Assembly (NCBI RefSeq): GCF_024436065.1
Contig: NZ_JANFNS010000003.1
Location: 62,001-126,000 of the forward strand
Direction of reading: 5' to 3'
Source of the DNA: Saccharibacillus sp. JS10
Lineage (GTDB): Bacteria; Bacillota; Bacilli; Paenibacillales; Paenibacillaceae
Length of the DNA stretch: 64,000 nucleotides
Shown: piece after piece, positions 54,234-61,579 of the stretch
Layout: each line of letters starts with the position of its first letter
Numbering within the stretch: the first letter of the stretch is position 1
Translations under genes and position numbers: made by a program
Notes under the pieces: model-generated
The model's input: the letters and a program-made list of their open reading frames with translations, nothing else
Database searches by the model: none
What the model was told of the DNA's origin: nothing

Positions 54234-56677
54234 GCGGCAAACTCCTCCCGTATCGCTTGATCTAGCTGCTTGGCTGCAAGCAGCGAGCGTTCGCTCACCG
54301 CTTGTTGTTGCACGCTGGAAGCAGATAACCCGTGCAGCTTCGCGACTTGCGCGGCAATTCGCGAAGTCTCCGGCGGCGTGAAGAACGTGAATGCCAAGCG
54401 AAGCTCTGGCAGCAACCGCAAAAAATCTTCATGCGGCAATCGCGCAAGCAGTTGACTGAGATCGGCAAGCATGACATCGCTTTGCATCAGAATATCGCGC
54501 GCCACGGCGAATACGCCTTGCAAGTATTCGGCGCTTCGGCTCACCTGATCCGGTGAGCCATGCAGATATGCCCGCGCGCGATCCGTAATCTCGCGCGGCT
54601 TGTGATCCGCGATACGCACAAGAATCGCAATCGCCGCTCCTTCAAGCCGAGGAGCCAGATTCGCTACCGCCAGCAATTCGCTGAGGCGATCGCGGAAATT
54701 TTCGTCGGCATCAGATGCCGCCGACGTCGTTCTTTGCTCTGCCGCACGTCCTGCCGCGTGCATTTCGAGCAGCTTCAACCCTTCTACCGCGCGCGGCTGC
54801 TCGTCGGTATTCAGCCCGTTCAAGCTCGGTATCCGCGAGATACACGCGGCATAAGCTTCGTCTGCGAGATGACGCAGACGGTTCTCGTCGGCGACGCCAA
54901 GCAGTCGCCGCTGCGAAATCATCTGCTCAACGATATCGAGAGTATCGCATAAAGACAAAAAGCTTCCGTCTTGGCGCAACGCATTCTGCACATTGTCGAA
55001 TAGGCTTGCCGCCAGCTGTTCCAGTCCCATCGTCAGCGATCGCAGCAACCACGCTGCCATATCGCCGCTATGATGAATCGGAATTTTGCTCACTTCTTCT
55101 TCGATTCGAGCTTCTGCCGCTTCGGCAATCGTACCGCCATAGATTGAATTTTCAATCAGACGCGCTTCGGTACGCGACGAATACGAATACGTCCAGATCT
55201 CCCGCATCCGGTTAAGGTCTTGTCGCTGCGCCCAATCCGGCCCTGATTCGCGCTTGGCAAATTCGGAGCCGAGAAAGGCTGCGCAATGCAGCAATCGGCT
55301 AGCTTCTCGGTGCACAGGCTTAGTGTAGATCTCCAATACTTTGCGATGCTGACCGGTCGCTTTGAGGTTCAAGCGGCTTGCTGCCGCTCGCTTTTTGAAA
55401 TCTTCGACAATCGGAACAGCGAATGAATTCGGCGCAACTTGACCGATCTGATTCCCTGTCATCAATTGATGCAGCTTTTCTAACGGATGATCGGATGCTA
55501 AAGTTCGTTCCCCTTTGATAAAAGATACGGTCACGCCATCGATTAGCTCGTAAGCGCCGCTTTGGCTTTTGCTCCGCAGCGCAGCCAAGCCTTGCATCAT
55601 GCCGTAAGCTTCGATTCCATCCGCAGTCGATGCCGCTTCGGCTTCTGTCCGTAACGTTTTGCTAAGCGTCGTAAGCATCTCTAATCCTGTGCGCTCATAG
55701 GGCTTTGCTTCGCCTTTGAGCATAGATGCCCAGACTTTGTCGTAATACCCGACATAAGGCATACCGCTCGCGTAGCCGTTCAATCGATCGGCTTCTTCGA
55801 AAGTAAATACCATCGGATACATCTGCTTACGAATCTCTTCGCCGCCTGCTTCCTGCTGACGCAAATGACCTTTGTCGCCAGTAGGATCTGTAATCAATCC
55901 GTACGTATGAAAACCTCCGGTGACCACTAATATCCGCTTATATGCTGCACGCGCTTCTTCAATATGCGTCCGCATCCGAGCTTCGCGCTCCAAGTCGCCT
56001 TCTTGCTTGAGTCGCTCTGCGGAATACGTCATCCGCGACAAGGTACAATAGGTAAAAACGCCGCGTGCAAATTCACGCGTATCTTGACTCAGTCCGCCCA
56101 CTTCAAAAGACTTTTCCCACCATTCGTCGAAATGGCGCGTCTTCGTCGCTTGGCATAATCTACGGATAAAATCCGAACCGGCAAGCAGCGCTTCGTCTTG
56201 CGCGGAAGATTTGCCGTTCTCGCTCGCTTCGCGTTGCCGCCCCCGATAATCCAGGTCGATAAAACGCGCCGGGATCTGGCGCTTCGCCGCTTCGCGGATT
56301 CCGATATACTCGGGCGAATAATCCAGCATCGGAAAATAGCAAGACCCGCGTCCGCTCTCGTCTTCGTACCCGTAATACAGACTCACCGGCGCCTGCGTTG
56401 CCGGATCGGCAAGCACGGGAATCAGCGGGTTCCCGCTCTCCGGCCCTTCAATCAAAATCAGATCCGGTGCATACTCTTCAATCGTTCGCAGTAGATGATA
56501 CGAACAAGCCGGGCTATGATGCCGAATCGGGAAATGCACGACAGGACCTCTTAAATCGAACACTTTTTCCTCGAACCATGTATGAAGCTTGCTGAATTGT
56601 TGCTTTAAATCTGATAGTTCGATCTCTGGCGACGACGTTTCCTCATCTACAGCTACTACCGGATTCAGCCGATCCAT
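54218..56677 (-). CDS. DUF5682 family protein (YehM-like)
   Basis: 819 residues. The N-terminal third is conserved in the family: VVHFPIRHHSPACSYHLLRTIEEYAPDLILIEGPESGNPLIPVLADP and SCYFPMLDYSPEYIGIREA. It reminds of ChaN/TraB-type enzymes with RHHSPxC and Glu residues that could bind metal. RILVVTGGFHTYGL adds a further conserved His. The C-terminal half is helical. E. coli YehM occupies the same position in the yeh locus. AAGGAG precedes the ATG; it overlaps the moxR gene by 13 nt. Confidence 0.85.
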   Translation of the reverse strand: MDRLNPVVAVDEETSSPEIELSDLKQQFSKLHTWFEEKVFDLRGPVVHFPIRHHSPACSYHLLRTIEEYAPDLILIEGPESGNPLIPVLADPATQAPVSLYYGYEDESGRGSCYFPMLDYSPEYIGIREAAKRQIPARFIDLDYRGRQREASENGKSSAQDEALLAGSDFIRRLCQATKTRHFDEWWEKSFEVGGLSQDTREFARGVFTYCTLSRMTYSAERLKQEGDLEREARMRTHIEEARAAYKRILVVTGGFHTYGLITDPTGDKGHLRQQEAGGEEIRKQMYPMVFTFEEADRLNGYASGMPYVGYYDKVWASMLKGEAKPYERTGLEMLTTLSKTLRTEAEAASTADGIEAYGMMQGLAALRSKSQSGAYELIDGVTVSFIKGERTLASDHPLEKLHQLMTGNQIGQVAPNSFAVPIVEDFKKRAAASRLNLKATGQHRKVLEIYTKPVHREASRLLHCAAFLGSEFAKRESGPDWAQRQDLNRMREIWTYSYSSRTEARLIENSIYGGTIAEAAEARIEEEVSKIPIHHSGDMAAWLLRSLTMGLEQLAASLFDNVQNALRQDGSFLSLCDTLDIVEQMISQRRLLGVADENRLRHLADEAYAACISRIPSLNGLNTDEQPRAVEGLKLLEMHAAGRAAEQRTTSAASDADENFRDRLSELLAVANLAPRLEGAAIAILVRIADHKPREITDRARAYLHGSPDQVSRSAEYLQGVFAVARDILMQSDVMLADLSQLLARLPHEDFLRLLPELRLAFTFFTPPETSRIAAQVAKLHGLSASSVQQQAVSERSLLAAKQLDQAIREEFAAWKLD

Positions 56678-57771
56678 TTTTTCTCCTTGTAATACGCATC
56701 CCAGAGGCTTTCCGTCTGCGCGCGTTCTTTCACTACTTTTGAGAAATAAGCTTTGAGGACGCTAAGATCTTTGGTGTTTTCTTTTGCCACGGTACCTAGC
56801 ATATTTTGCACCAGACGCTCCATCGATAATCCGCCTTCTTCGTAGTAGTAAGAAGTCATCGCGCTCTGCACGTATACGGACACCGCTTCGGCTGTACTCA
56901 TTACGGCTTGAGGAATCTCTATCTTGTATCCTTCACGCGTTCGTCCGGTACGTAATTCAATAAAAGTCGTCGCAAGAAGTTCCACTACATCCGAATCGAT
57001 CGGAACTTCAATGCCGCTATGTATCAATAAATTCGATGCTTGAGACTCGATAATTTTCGCTTCCATCTTCACATTCTCGATCGGGCGGATCGTCTCGAAG
57101 TTAAACCGACGCTTCAGCGCACTACTCATTTCGTTAACGCCTTTGTCCCGAATATTGGCGGTTCCGATCACGTTGAATCCCGGCTTGGCAAACAGCACTC
57201 CGTCTGCAAGTTCGGGAATATTCATCACTTTGTCGCTCATGATGCTAATAAGGCTGTCTTGTGCTTCGGATGGGCAACGCGTAATTTCTTCGAACCGCGT
57301 AATCAAACCGTCTTTCATCCCTCGATACAATGGAGAAGGAACCAGAGCGGCTTCGGAAGGGCCTTTGTCGAGTAACATCGCGTAGTTCCAAGAATATTTA
57401 ATCGTATCTTCGGTCGTTCCGGCTGTGCCTTGAATCGTATTCGTGCTGCTTCCCGAGATCGCGGCAGACAACAACTCGCTGAGCATCGTTTTGGCTGTAC
57501 CGGGTTCGCCAACCAGCATCAATCCTCGGTTGCCCGCAAGAGTCACGACAGCCCGTTCGATCAAGACGTCGTTTCCGTAAAATTTGCGTGTGATAGGTAC
57601 GCTCTCGCCATCGTGCGCAATCGGCTTTTCTCGTCCTATCAAAAAGTCGCGTACTGCCGCCGGAGACAACCTCCAGTTTGGCGGTCTTTTCCCCGAATCT
57701 TCGGCGGCAAGCGCCGCTAATTCCCGCTCATGCAATACTTCAGCAGGCGGCTTAATCATTTCGATGGTCAT
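56665..57771 (-). CDS. MoxR-family AAA+ ATPase (YehL-like)
   Basis: 368 residues. Walker A VGEPGTAKTML (about residue 90). The Walker B position reads FEEITRCP, with an Asp/Glu variant as in the YehL branch of MoxR proteins. Sensor 1 is GFNVIGTANIRDKGVNEMSSALKRRFNFE, with the arginine-finger segment SSALKRRF, followed by a helical lid. MoxR proteins act as chaperone-like remodelers together with vWA proteins. First gene of a seven-gene operon with GAGGAGGAG before the ATG. Confidence 0.92.
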   Translation of the reverse strand: MTIEMIKPPAEVLHERELAALAAEDSGKRPPNWRLSPAAVRDFLIGREKPIAHDGESVPITRKFYGNDVLIERAVVTLAGNRGLMLVGEPGTAKTMLSELLSAAISGSSTNTIQGTAGTTEDTIKYSWNYAMLLDKGPSEAALVPSPLYRGMKDGLITRFEEITRCPSEAQDSLISIMSDKVMNIPELADGVLFAKPGFNVIGTANIRDKGVNEMSSALKRRFNFETIRPIENVKMEAKIIESQASNLLIHSGIEVPIDSDVVELLATTFIELRTGRTREGYKIEIPQAVMSTAEAVSVYVQSAMTSYYYEEGGLSMERLVQNMLGTVAKENTKDLSVLKAYFSKVVKERAQTESLWDAYYKEKKWIG

Positions 57772-58060
57772 GATGGTGCTCCTCCTCGAAAACAGATCAT
57801 ATGTTCTTGTTTTATATTGCCATTATTTTATCACACTCTACAAGCAAATCGCGAGACGGCATCAAGTAAATAGGCATTTACTCCTTCTTCGTACCATCAG
57901 ATTAAGGACTTCTTCGTTTTGTATACTTCTTTTTTTCAGGACAAAAGTCGCTTTTTTTCAAAAAAGCCCAACGTTTTGTTTACTGGACGCGTATATGTAA
58001 GAAGGAACACACATTAACAGTTCCTAATCTATTTTTACCCATTTTTGAGGAGGTTTTATA

Positions 58061-58342
58061 ATGATTATTTTTTGGGCGCTTATCATTATCGTTCCTGTAC
58101 TGATCTTACAAGCTTGGATCAAATCGAAAAGCCCTAGAAACTACTCCAATGAAACGAAATACCGCCATCGTTACGGTACGATGCACGATGCGAACCACAG
58201 CGTTCCGTTTGCCGGTTTTAGCGCTTCGAACCACCATCACAATCATTCGCACTCGAACAACGATTGCGGACCTGTATCGTCTTACGATGGAGGAAGCTGT
58301 GATTCAGGCGGCGGAGACAGCGGCGGCGGTGGCGGAGAATGA
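58061..58342 (+). CDS. Small membrane protein with His-rich and Gly-rich tail
   Basis: 93 residues. One N-terminal membrane helix (MIIFWALIIIVPVLILQAW), a basic stretch, a His/Asn-rich segment (SNHHHNHSHSNN) and a Gly/Ser/Asp tail with two Cys (CGPVSSYDGGSCDSGGGDSGGGGGE). The tail resembles that of Gly-Gly-rich small proteins named YtxH-, TPM- or TMEM-like. The His and Cys could bind metal. GAGGAGG lies 8 nt before the ATG. No family assigned. Confidence 0.75.
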   Translation: MIIFWALIIIVPVLILQAWIKSKSPRNYSNETKYRHRYGTMHDANHSVPFAGFSASNHHHNHSHSNNDCGPVSSYDGGSCDSGGGDSGGGGGE

Positions 58343-58363
58343 ATGTCACTAAAGCGAAATATG

Positions 58364-58408
58364 CAAAAAGAACGCGTTGATCCTAAAGAAGTAGGATAAC
58401 GCGTTCTT
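58364..58408. terminator. Intrinsic terminator
   Basis: AAAGAACGCGTT.ATCCTA / TAGGAT.AACGCGTTCTTT (18 pairs, one bulge) followed by TTTTTGTT on the plus strand. Also usable by the convergent gene. Confidence 0.85.
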
Positions 58409-58445
58409 TTTGTTGGTCATTTTATAATAAAATAAATGTTTCGAT

Positions 58446-58655
58446 TTAACGTACTGTGTTGAATTCTTCAAAAACTTGCTTTGCCCAATATTCTGCACGA
58501 CGATGACCGACGAATTCTGGATCTTCTAACAACATTTCATTAAAGACAGAATCTTCAACCATTTTATCAGCTCTTATACTACTTATATTGTACGTTTGAC
58601 TTAGAACAGATTTTACAGTCTCACGAGTACTTTCGATTCTTTCTTGTTTTGTCAT
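58446..58655 (-). CDS. Small hypothetical protein next to a DUF3990-like fragment
   Basis: 69 residues, helical, charged (KQERIESTRETVKSVLSQTYNISSIRADKMVED, then HRRAEYWAKQVFEEFNTVR). Its start overlaps the stop of the DUF3990-like gene (ATGA-type, 4 nt). DUF3990 genes often come with a small partner gene, so a toxin-antitoxin-like pair is possible but not shown. Family not recognised. Confidence 0.6.
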   Translation of the reverse strand: MTKQERIESTRETVKSVLSQTYNISSIRADKMVEDSVFNEMLLEDPEFVGHRRAEYWAKQVFEEFNTVR

Positions 58656-59020
58656 ACAAAATACCTCCCATCCTGGAGTAACTTCAAACCTGTTTTTGCC
58701 GCATCCGTATGAATAGAAATTTGAGATCCGATATTCGTGACTGTTCTCAAAAAGTCTTCTACTCCTAATTCACCAGCTTCGACCCTTGTTAAATCAGCCA
58801 TTTGACCGTCAGCAAGTGGACCGTATACGATATCGTATTGCGGTGGACTATACTGATTATGTGTCTCTGTAGAAAAACGCATATTCTCTTGACTGATACG
58901 ATTATTATAAACAAATTCTCGCCAACTGTCAGTAGACCTTTCAAAACGACGCCCGTTTAATAAATTCCAAGCATTAATATCTATTTCGTAAGTAAGAACG
59001 ATTCCTCGAACTTGTCTCAT
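58652..59020 (-). pseudogene. DUF3990-like protein, N-terminally truncated
   Basis: 122 residues from the first ATG. The C-terminal DUF3990 features are present: GIVLTYEIDINAWNLL, RFERSTDSWREFVYNNRI, QYDIVYGPLADGQMADL and QISIHTDAAKTGLKLL. The family's N-terminal third (LYHGS... and DFGKGFY...-type motifs of the ADP-ribosyltransferase-like fold) is missing. The same frame stays open back through about 59056 (VEAKRKTRNRNYVM), right up to the diguanylate cyclase stop at 59061. The homology therefore seems cut by a junction at that point. No ribosome site precedes the ATG. Confidence 0.5.
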
Positions 59021-59060
59021 TACATAATTTCGATTTCTAGTCTTGCGTTTGGCTTCTACT

Positions 59061-60677
59061 CTACAACACCACCGTATTCCGTCCTCTTTCCTTCGCCCGA
59101 TAAAGCGCTCGATCCGCCAATTTCAATAACTCGTCGACCTGTGTCGATTGCATTGGGCTAACCGCTCCGCCGATGGATAAGGTCACCGGAATCCCCAGTT
59201 CGTTTTCATGAGCAGCAACGGCTACACGCAGACGTTCTGCGACTTGATACGTCTCCTGCAAACTGAGATCTGGCAAAATCACGACGAATTCCTCGCCTCC
59301 ATAACGACCGCAGAGATCGCGGCTGCTTATCGTATGCTCCAAAATATGAGCGACTTCGCGTAATACCGTATCTCCCGCCGCATGACCATAACGATCATTG
59401 ACCGATTTAAAGTAATCGATATCGATCAACAGCAATGCGAAATGCCGATTGTCGCCTTCAAGCTTTTGCAACGTCTCGTCTATCGCTCGTCGATTAAGCA
59501 ATCCCGTTAGCGAATCTTTCCAAGCAAAATCACTCAGATCCCGATTCTGGCGTTTCATTTCTTGCACAGTTCGCATCACTGCTCCACTTAGCAAATCGAC
59601 TTCGCGATTCCAATGACGGCGAACCGTCGGTATAGCCGCATCTTGAGGCCGCTCAGCTGCACGTGCCACAAAATTCGTCAAGGATACGAACGGAGCCGCA
59701 ATCCGATCCGCTAGCCACAATGTTGTAATCACCAAAATGAAGAACGGTACCAATACCACAAAAAGGGTTCTGCGTAACTGTTCATTTTGCTGCTCCGAGA
59801 TCCAACGATTAGGCGTCTGTACAAGGATGCCCCAATTTGTGGTATGCGAATACGTGTAAGCAACCAGATAACGTTGATCGGTCTCACTTGTCCATTTTTG
59901 CTTTCCGCTACGACCTTGACTTAAATCGCTGATAACCTGATTGCTGTTAATATCTTCGGATTGCCGCGCCGGATCTGTATGATATATAAGGGTAGCTTGT
60001 TCATTGACAATATAAGCGAACGAATTTTGCTCGTCGATGGTACGGTTCCCAAACAAACCGTCCCGGATTATATCCGATTCCATATGCAAAATACCGCCGA
60101 CCACTCCTTGATACGTTCCATCTTCTGCATAGATCGCATCGGTCGACAAAATCGCCATTCCTGACTGAGCATCCCGGTAAGGCAAAGATTGGAACGAACC
60201 TCGCACGCGCATCGCTTGCTTCAATAAAGAAGCTTCAATATTATTAATCCGACTGTCGCTTGGTTCTCCCGAGTACGCCGCAACTACCTTTCCATCCGGG
60301 TTAGCGACAAATACTTCCGCATAGTAATCTGTACTTTCGTATAATAACCGCAAAGTTCTTGAAGCTTCGGCAGAAGATTTTAGCTTTTGATCGTGGATAA
60401 ACTCTCCTGCAAAAGTTCGAAGACTACGATCAATCGAGTCAAACAGCAAATCTACCGATTCGGCGATCCGCTGCGCTTCGCGGCTATTTGTTTCTAGCGT
60501 CCGCGCTTCGAGCAGCTGCTGTTCTGAGCGGTACGAAGCAAACAATGTGATGATCAGCGTCATCGAAAAGGTAAAGATCATCAACCCCGCAAACAACGCA
60601 CGTAGAGTGATTCTTCCTTTCGTTCTGCCGCTTTTTCCGTTACGAACTGCGCTTCCATCGCCTTCTGATTTCCTCAC
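59061..60677 (-). CDS. Diguanylate cyclase with extracellular dCache-type sensor
   Basis: 538 residues. Cytoplasmic start, one TM (about 24-47), an extracellular dCache-like sensor (about 50-280: ESTDYYAEVFVANPDGKVVAAY, QGVVGGILHMESD, ATLIYHTDPARQ), TM2 (about 297-317), a HAMP-like linker and a GGDEF domain. The active site is GGEEF (RYGGEEFVVILPD) and DIDYFKSVNDRYGH holds the metal-binding region. RxxD before the active site is not obvious. Makes c-di-GMP. Two GTG starts fit; 60677 is 9 nt after AGGTG and is preferred over 60689, which abuts its site. Confidence 0.9.
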   Translation of the reverse strand: MRKSEGDGSAVRNGKSGRTKGRITLRALFAGLMIFTFSMTLIITLFASYRSEQQLLEARTLETNSREAQRIAESVDLLFDSIDRSLRTFAGEFIHDQKLKSSAEASRTLRLLYESTDYYAEVFVANPDGKVVAAYSGEPSDSRINNIEASLLKQAMRVRGSFQSLPYRDAQSGMAILSTDAIYAEDGTYQGVVGGILHMESDIIRDGLFGNRTIDEQNSFAYIVNEQATLIYHTDPARQSEDINSNQVISDLSQGRSGKQKWTSETDQRYLVAYTYSHTTNWGILVQTPNRWISEQQNEQLRRTLFVVLVPFFILVITTLWLADRIAAPFVSLTNFVARAAERPQDAAIPTVRRHWNREVDLLSGAVMRTVQEMKRQNRDLSDFAWKDSLTGLLNRRAIDETLQKLEGDNRHFALLLIDIDYFKSVNDRYGHAAGDTVLREVAHILEHTISSRDLCGRYGGEEFVVILPDLSLQETYQVAERLRVAVAAHENELGIPVTLSIGGAVSPMQSTQVDELLKLADRALYRAKERGRNTVVL

Positions 60678-60974
60678 GATACCGCTCACCTTCTTTATCG
60701 ATCAAAATGTCCGTGCCGCGTTGTTTTTCTTTACTTATTATTACGGCACATTTTGTCGATTTTTTAGCGATTTCATCGAAAGGATACAAAGAAAAAGGAT
60801 TACATGGCTAAAAGGCTGAGATGTACGAAAGAGCTCAGCGCTGGTTTCCCGTCTGAGCCCCTTCCGTTCCTCAACCTAGGGTGTGGTTAACACTGTGGCG
60901 CCGCCACATTTAGAAATTACCCGTAATGAAAAAAAATATTACATTGCATGCGCAAATTTTAGCGAAAAAAAGAA
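60678..60974. other. Structured spacer between two minus-strand genes
   Basis: About 300 bp. Three segments, GCTGAG (60815-60820), GCTCAGC (60833-60839) and CTGAGC (60853-60858), can form either of two alternative hairpins. Further downstream on the plus strand TGTGGCG / CGCCACA (60894-60908) forms another stem. No known riboswitch class was recognised. Confidence 0.45.
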
Positions 60975-61292
60975 TCAATCCCCAGCCTTCTCATTCAACT
61001 TCGCTTGCACCGAGGCAAGTTTCTGCGCCGACGAGCCGAATTTATCCCGGCGGTCATCAATCTTGACCGAAGTCGATACGCGCTGAGCGCCAGATTCGAA
61101 AGTATGTTCATGCAGCGTTTGGACAGCGGCTAGAATATGGTCTAGCGGCCCTTCGATAATCGTGCTCATCGAAGTCAATTCATACGTAATTCCTTCAATC
61201 GTCGCAAGCTTCCGCTGCATCTCCGCGACATAACCGCTCAGACTGGTCGTTCCTGTTCCGATCGGGATGATCGTTACCTCTGCAATTGCCAT
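60975..61292 (-). CDS. Thiamine-binding-type protein (UPF0045, MTH1187/YqgV family)
   Basis: 105 residues. Ferredoxin-like fold signature IAEVTIIPIGTGTTSLSGYVAEMQRKL, YELTSMSTIIEGPLDHILAAVQTLHE and RVSTSVKIDDRRD. Members bind thiamine or a derivative and are thought to carry or sense it. AAGGAGGAG precedes the ATG. Monocistronic. Confidence 0.9.
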   Translation of the reverse strand: MAIAEVTIIPIGTGTTSLSGYVAEMQRKLATIEGITYELTSMSTIIEGPLDHILAAVQTLHEHTFESGAQRVSTSVKIDDRRDKFGSSAQKLASVQAKLNEKAGD

Positions 61293-61511
61293 TTCAATCT
61301 CCTCCTTGTGATGAAATTCATAGGCATCATGCGCCGTTTGTGCGTCTTTTTATTGTACCGCGACCTTATTCAAAAATCGAATCCTTCTCTATCCCTTACG
61401 CCAATTGAGCTGCCGCCAAACATCTTGTTGAACCATGAAGATTTTCTAACATTTTGCGTCTTATAATTTTGTATATTGTGTGGAAGATAGCAATCACCCC
61501 TTCCGAAAACA

Positions 61512-61562
61512 CCAGATCTAGGTGTAAATTGAGAATCCTAAGACTATCACAACTACATATAG
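61512..61562 (+). promoter_or_regulatory. Two NrdR-box-like sites before nrdD
   Basis: CCAGATCTAG (61512-61521, within ACAC...GTGT) and CTACATATAG (61553-61562) match the NrdR core CWATATATWG at 7 and 9 of 10 positions. Their starts are 41 bp apart, about four helical turns. NrdR commonly represses ribonucleotide reductase operons through such paired boxes. Confidence 0.45.
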
Positions 61563-61579
61563 AAAGGACAACATACATA

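Noticed and set aside
60814-60822. TPP riboswitch (GGCTGAGAT word)
   Set aside because: The second TPP core (CTGATCTGG-type) and stem arrangement are missing, and neither adjacent gene is a thiamine biosynthesis gene.
61454-61579. 42-codon N-terminal extension of NrdD
   Set aside because: The extension has no ribosome site, overlaps the NrdR-like boxes and shows no ATP-cone sequence. The ATG at 61580 has a good site.
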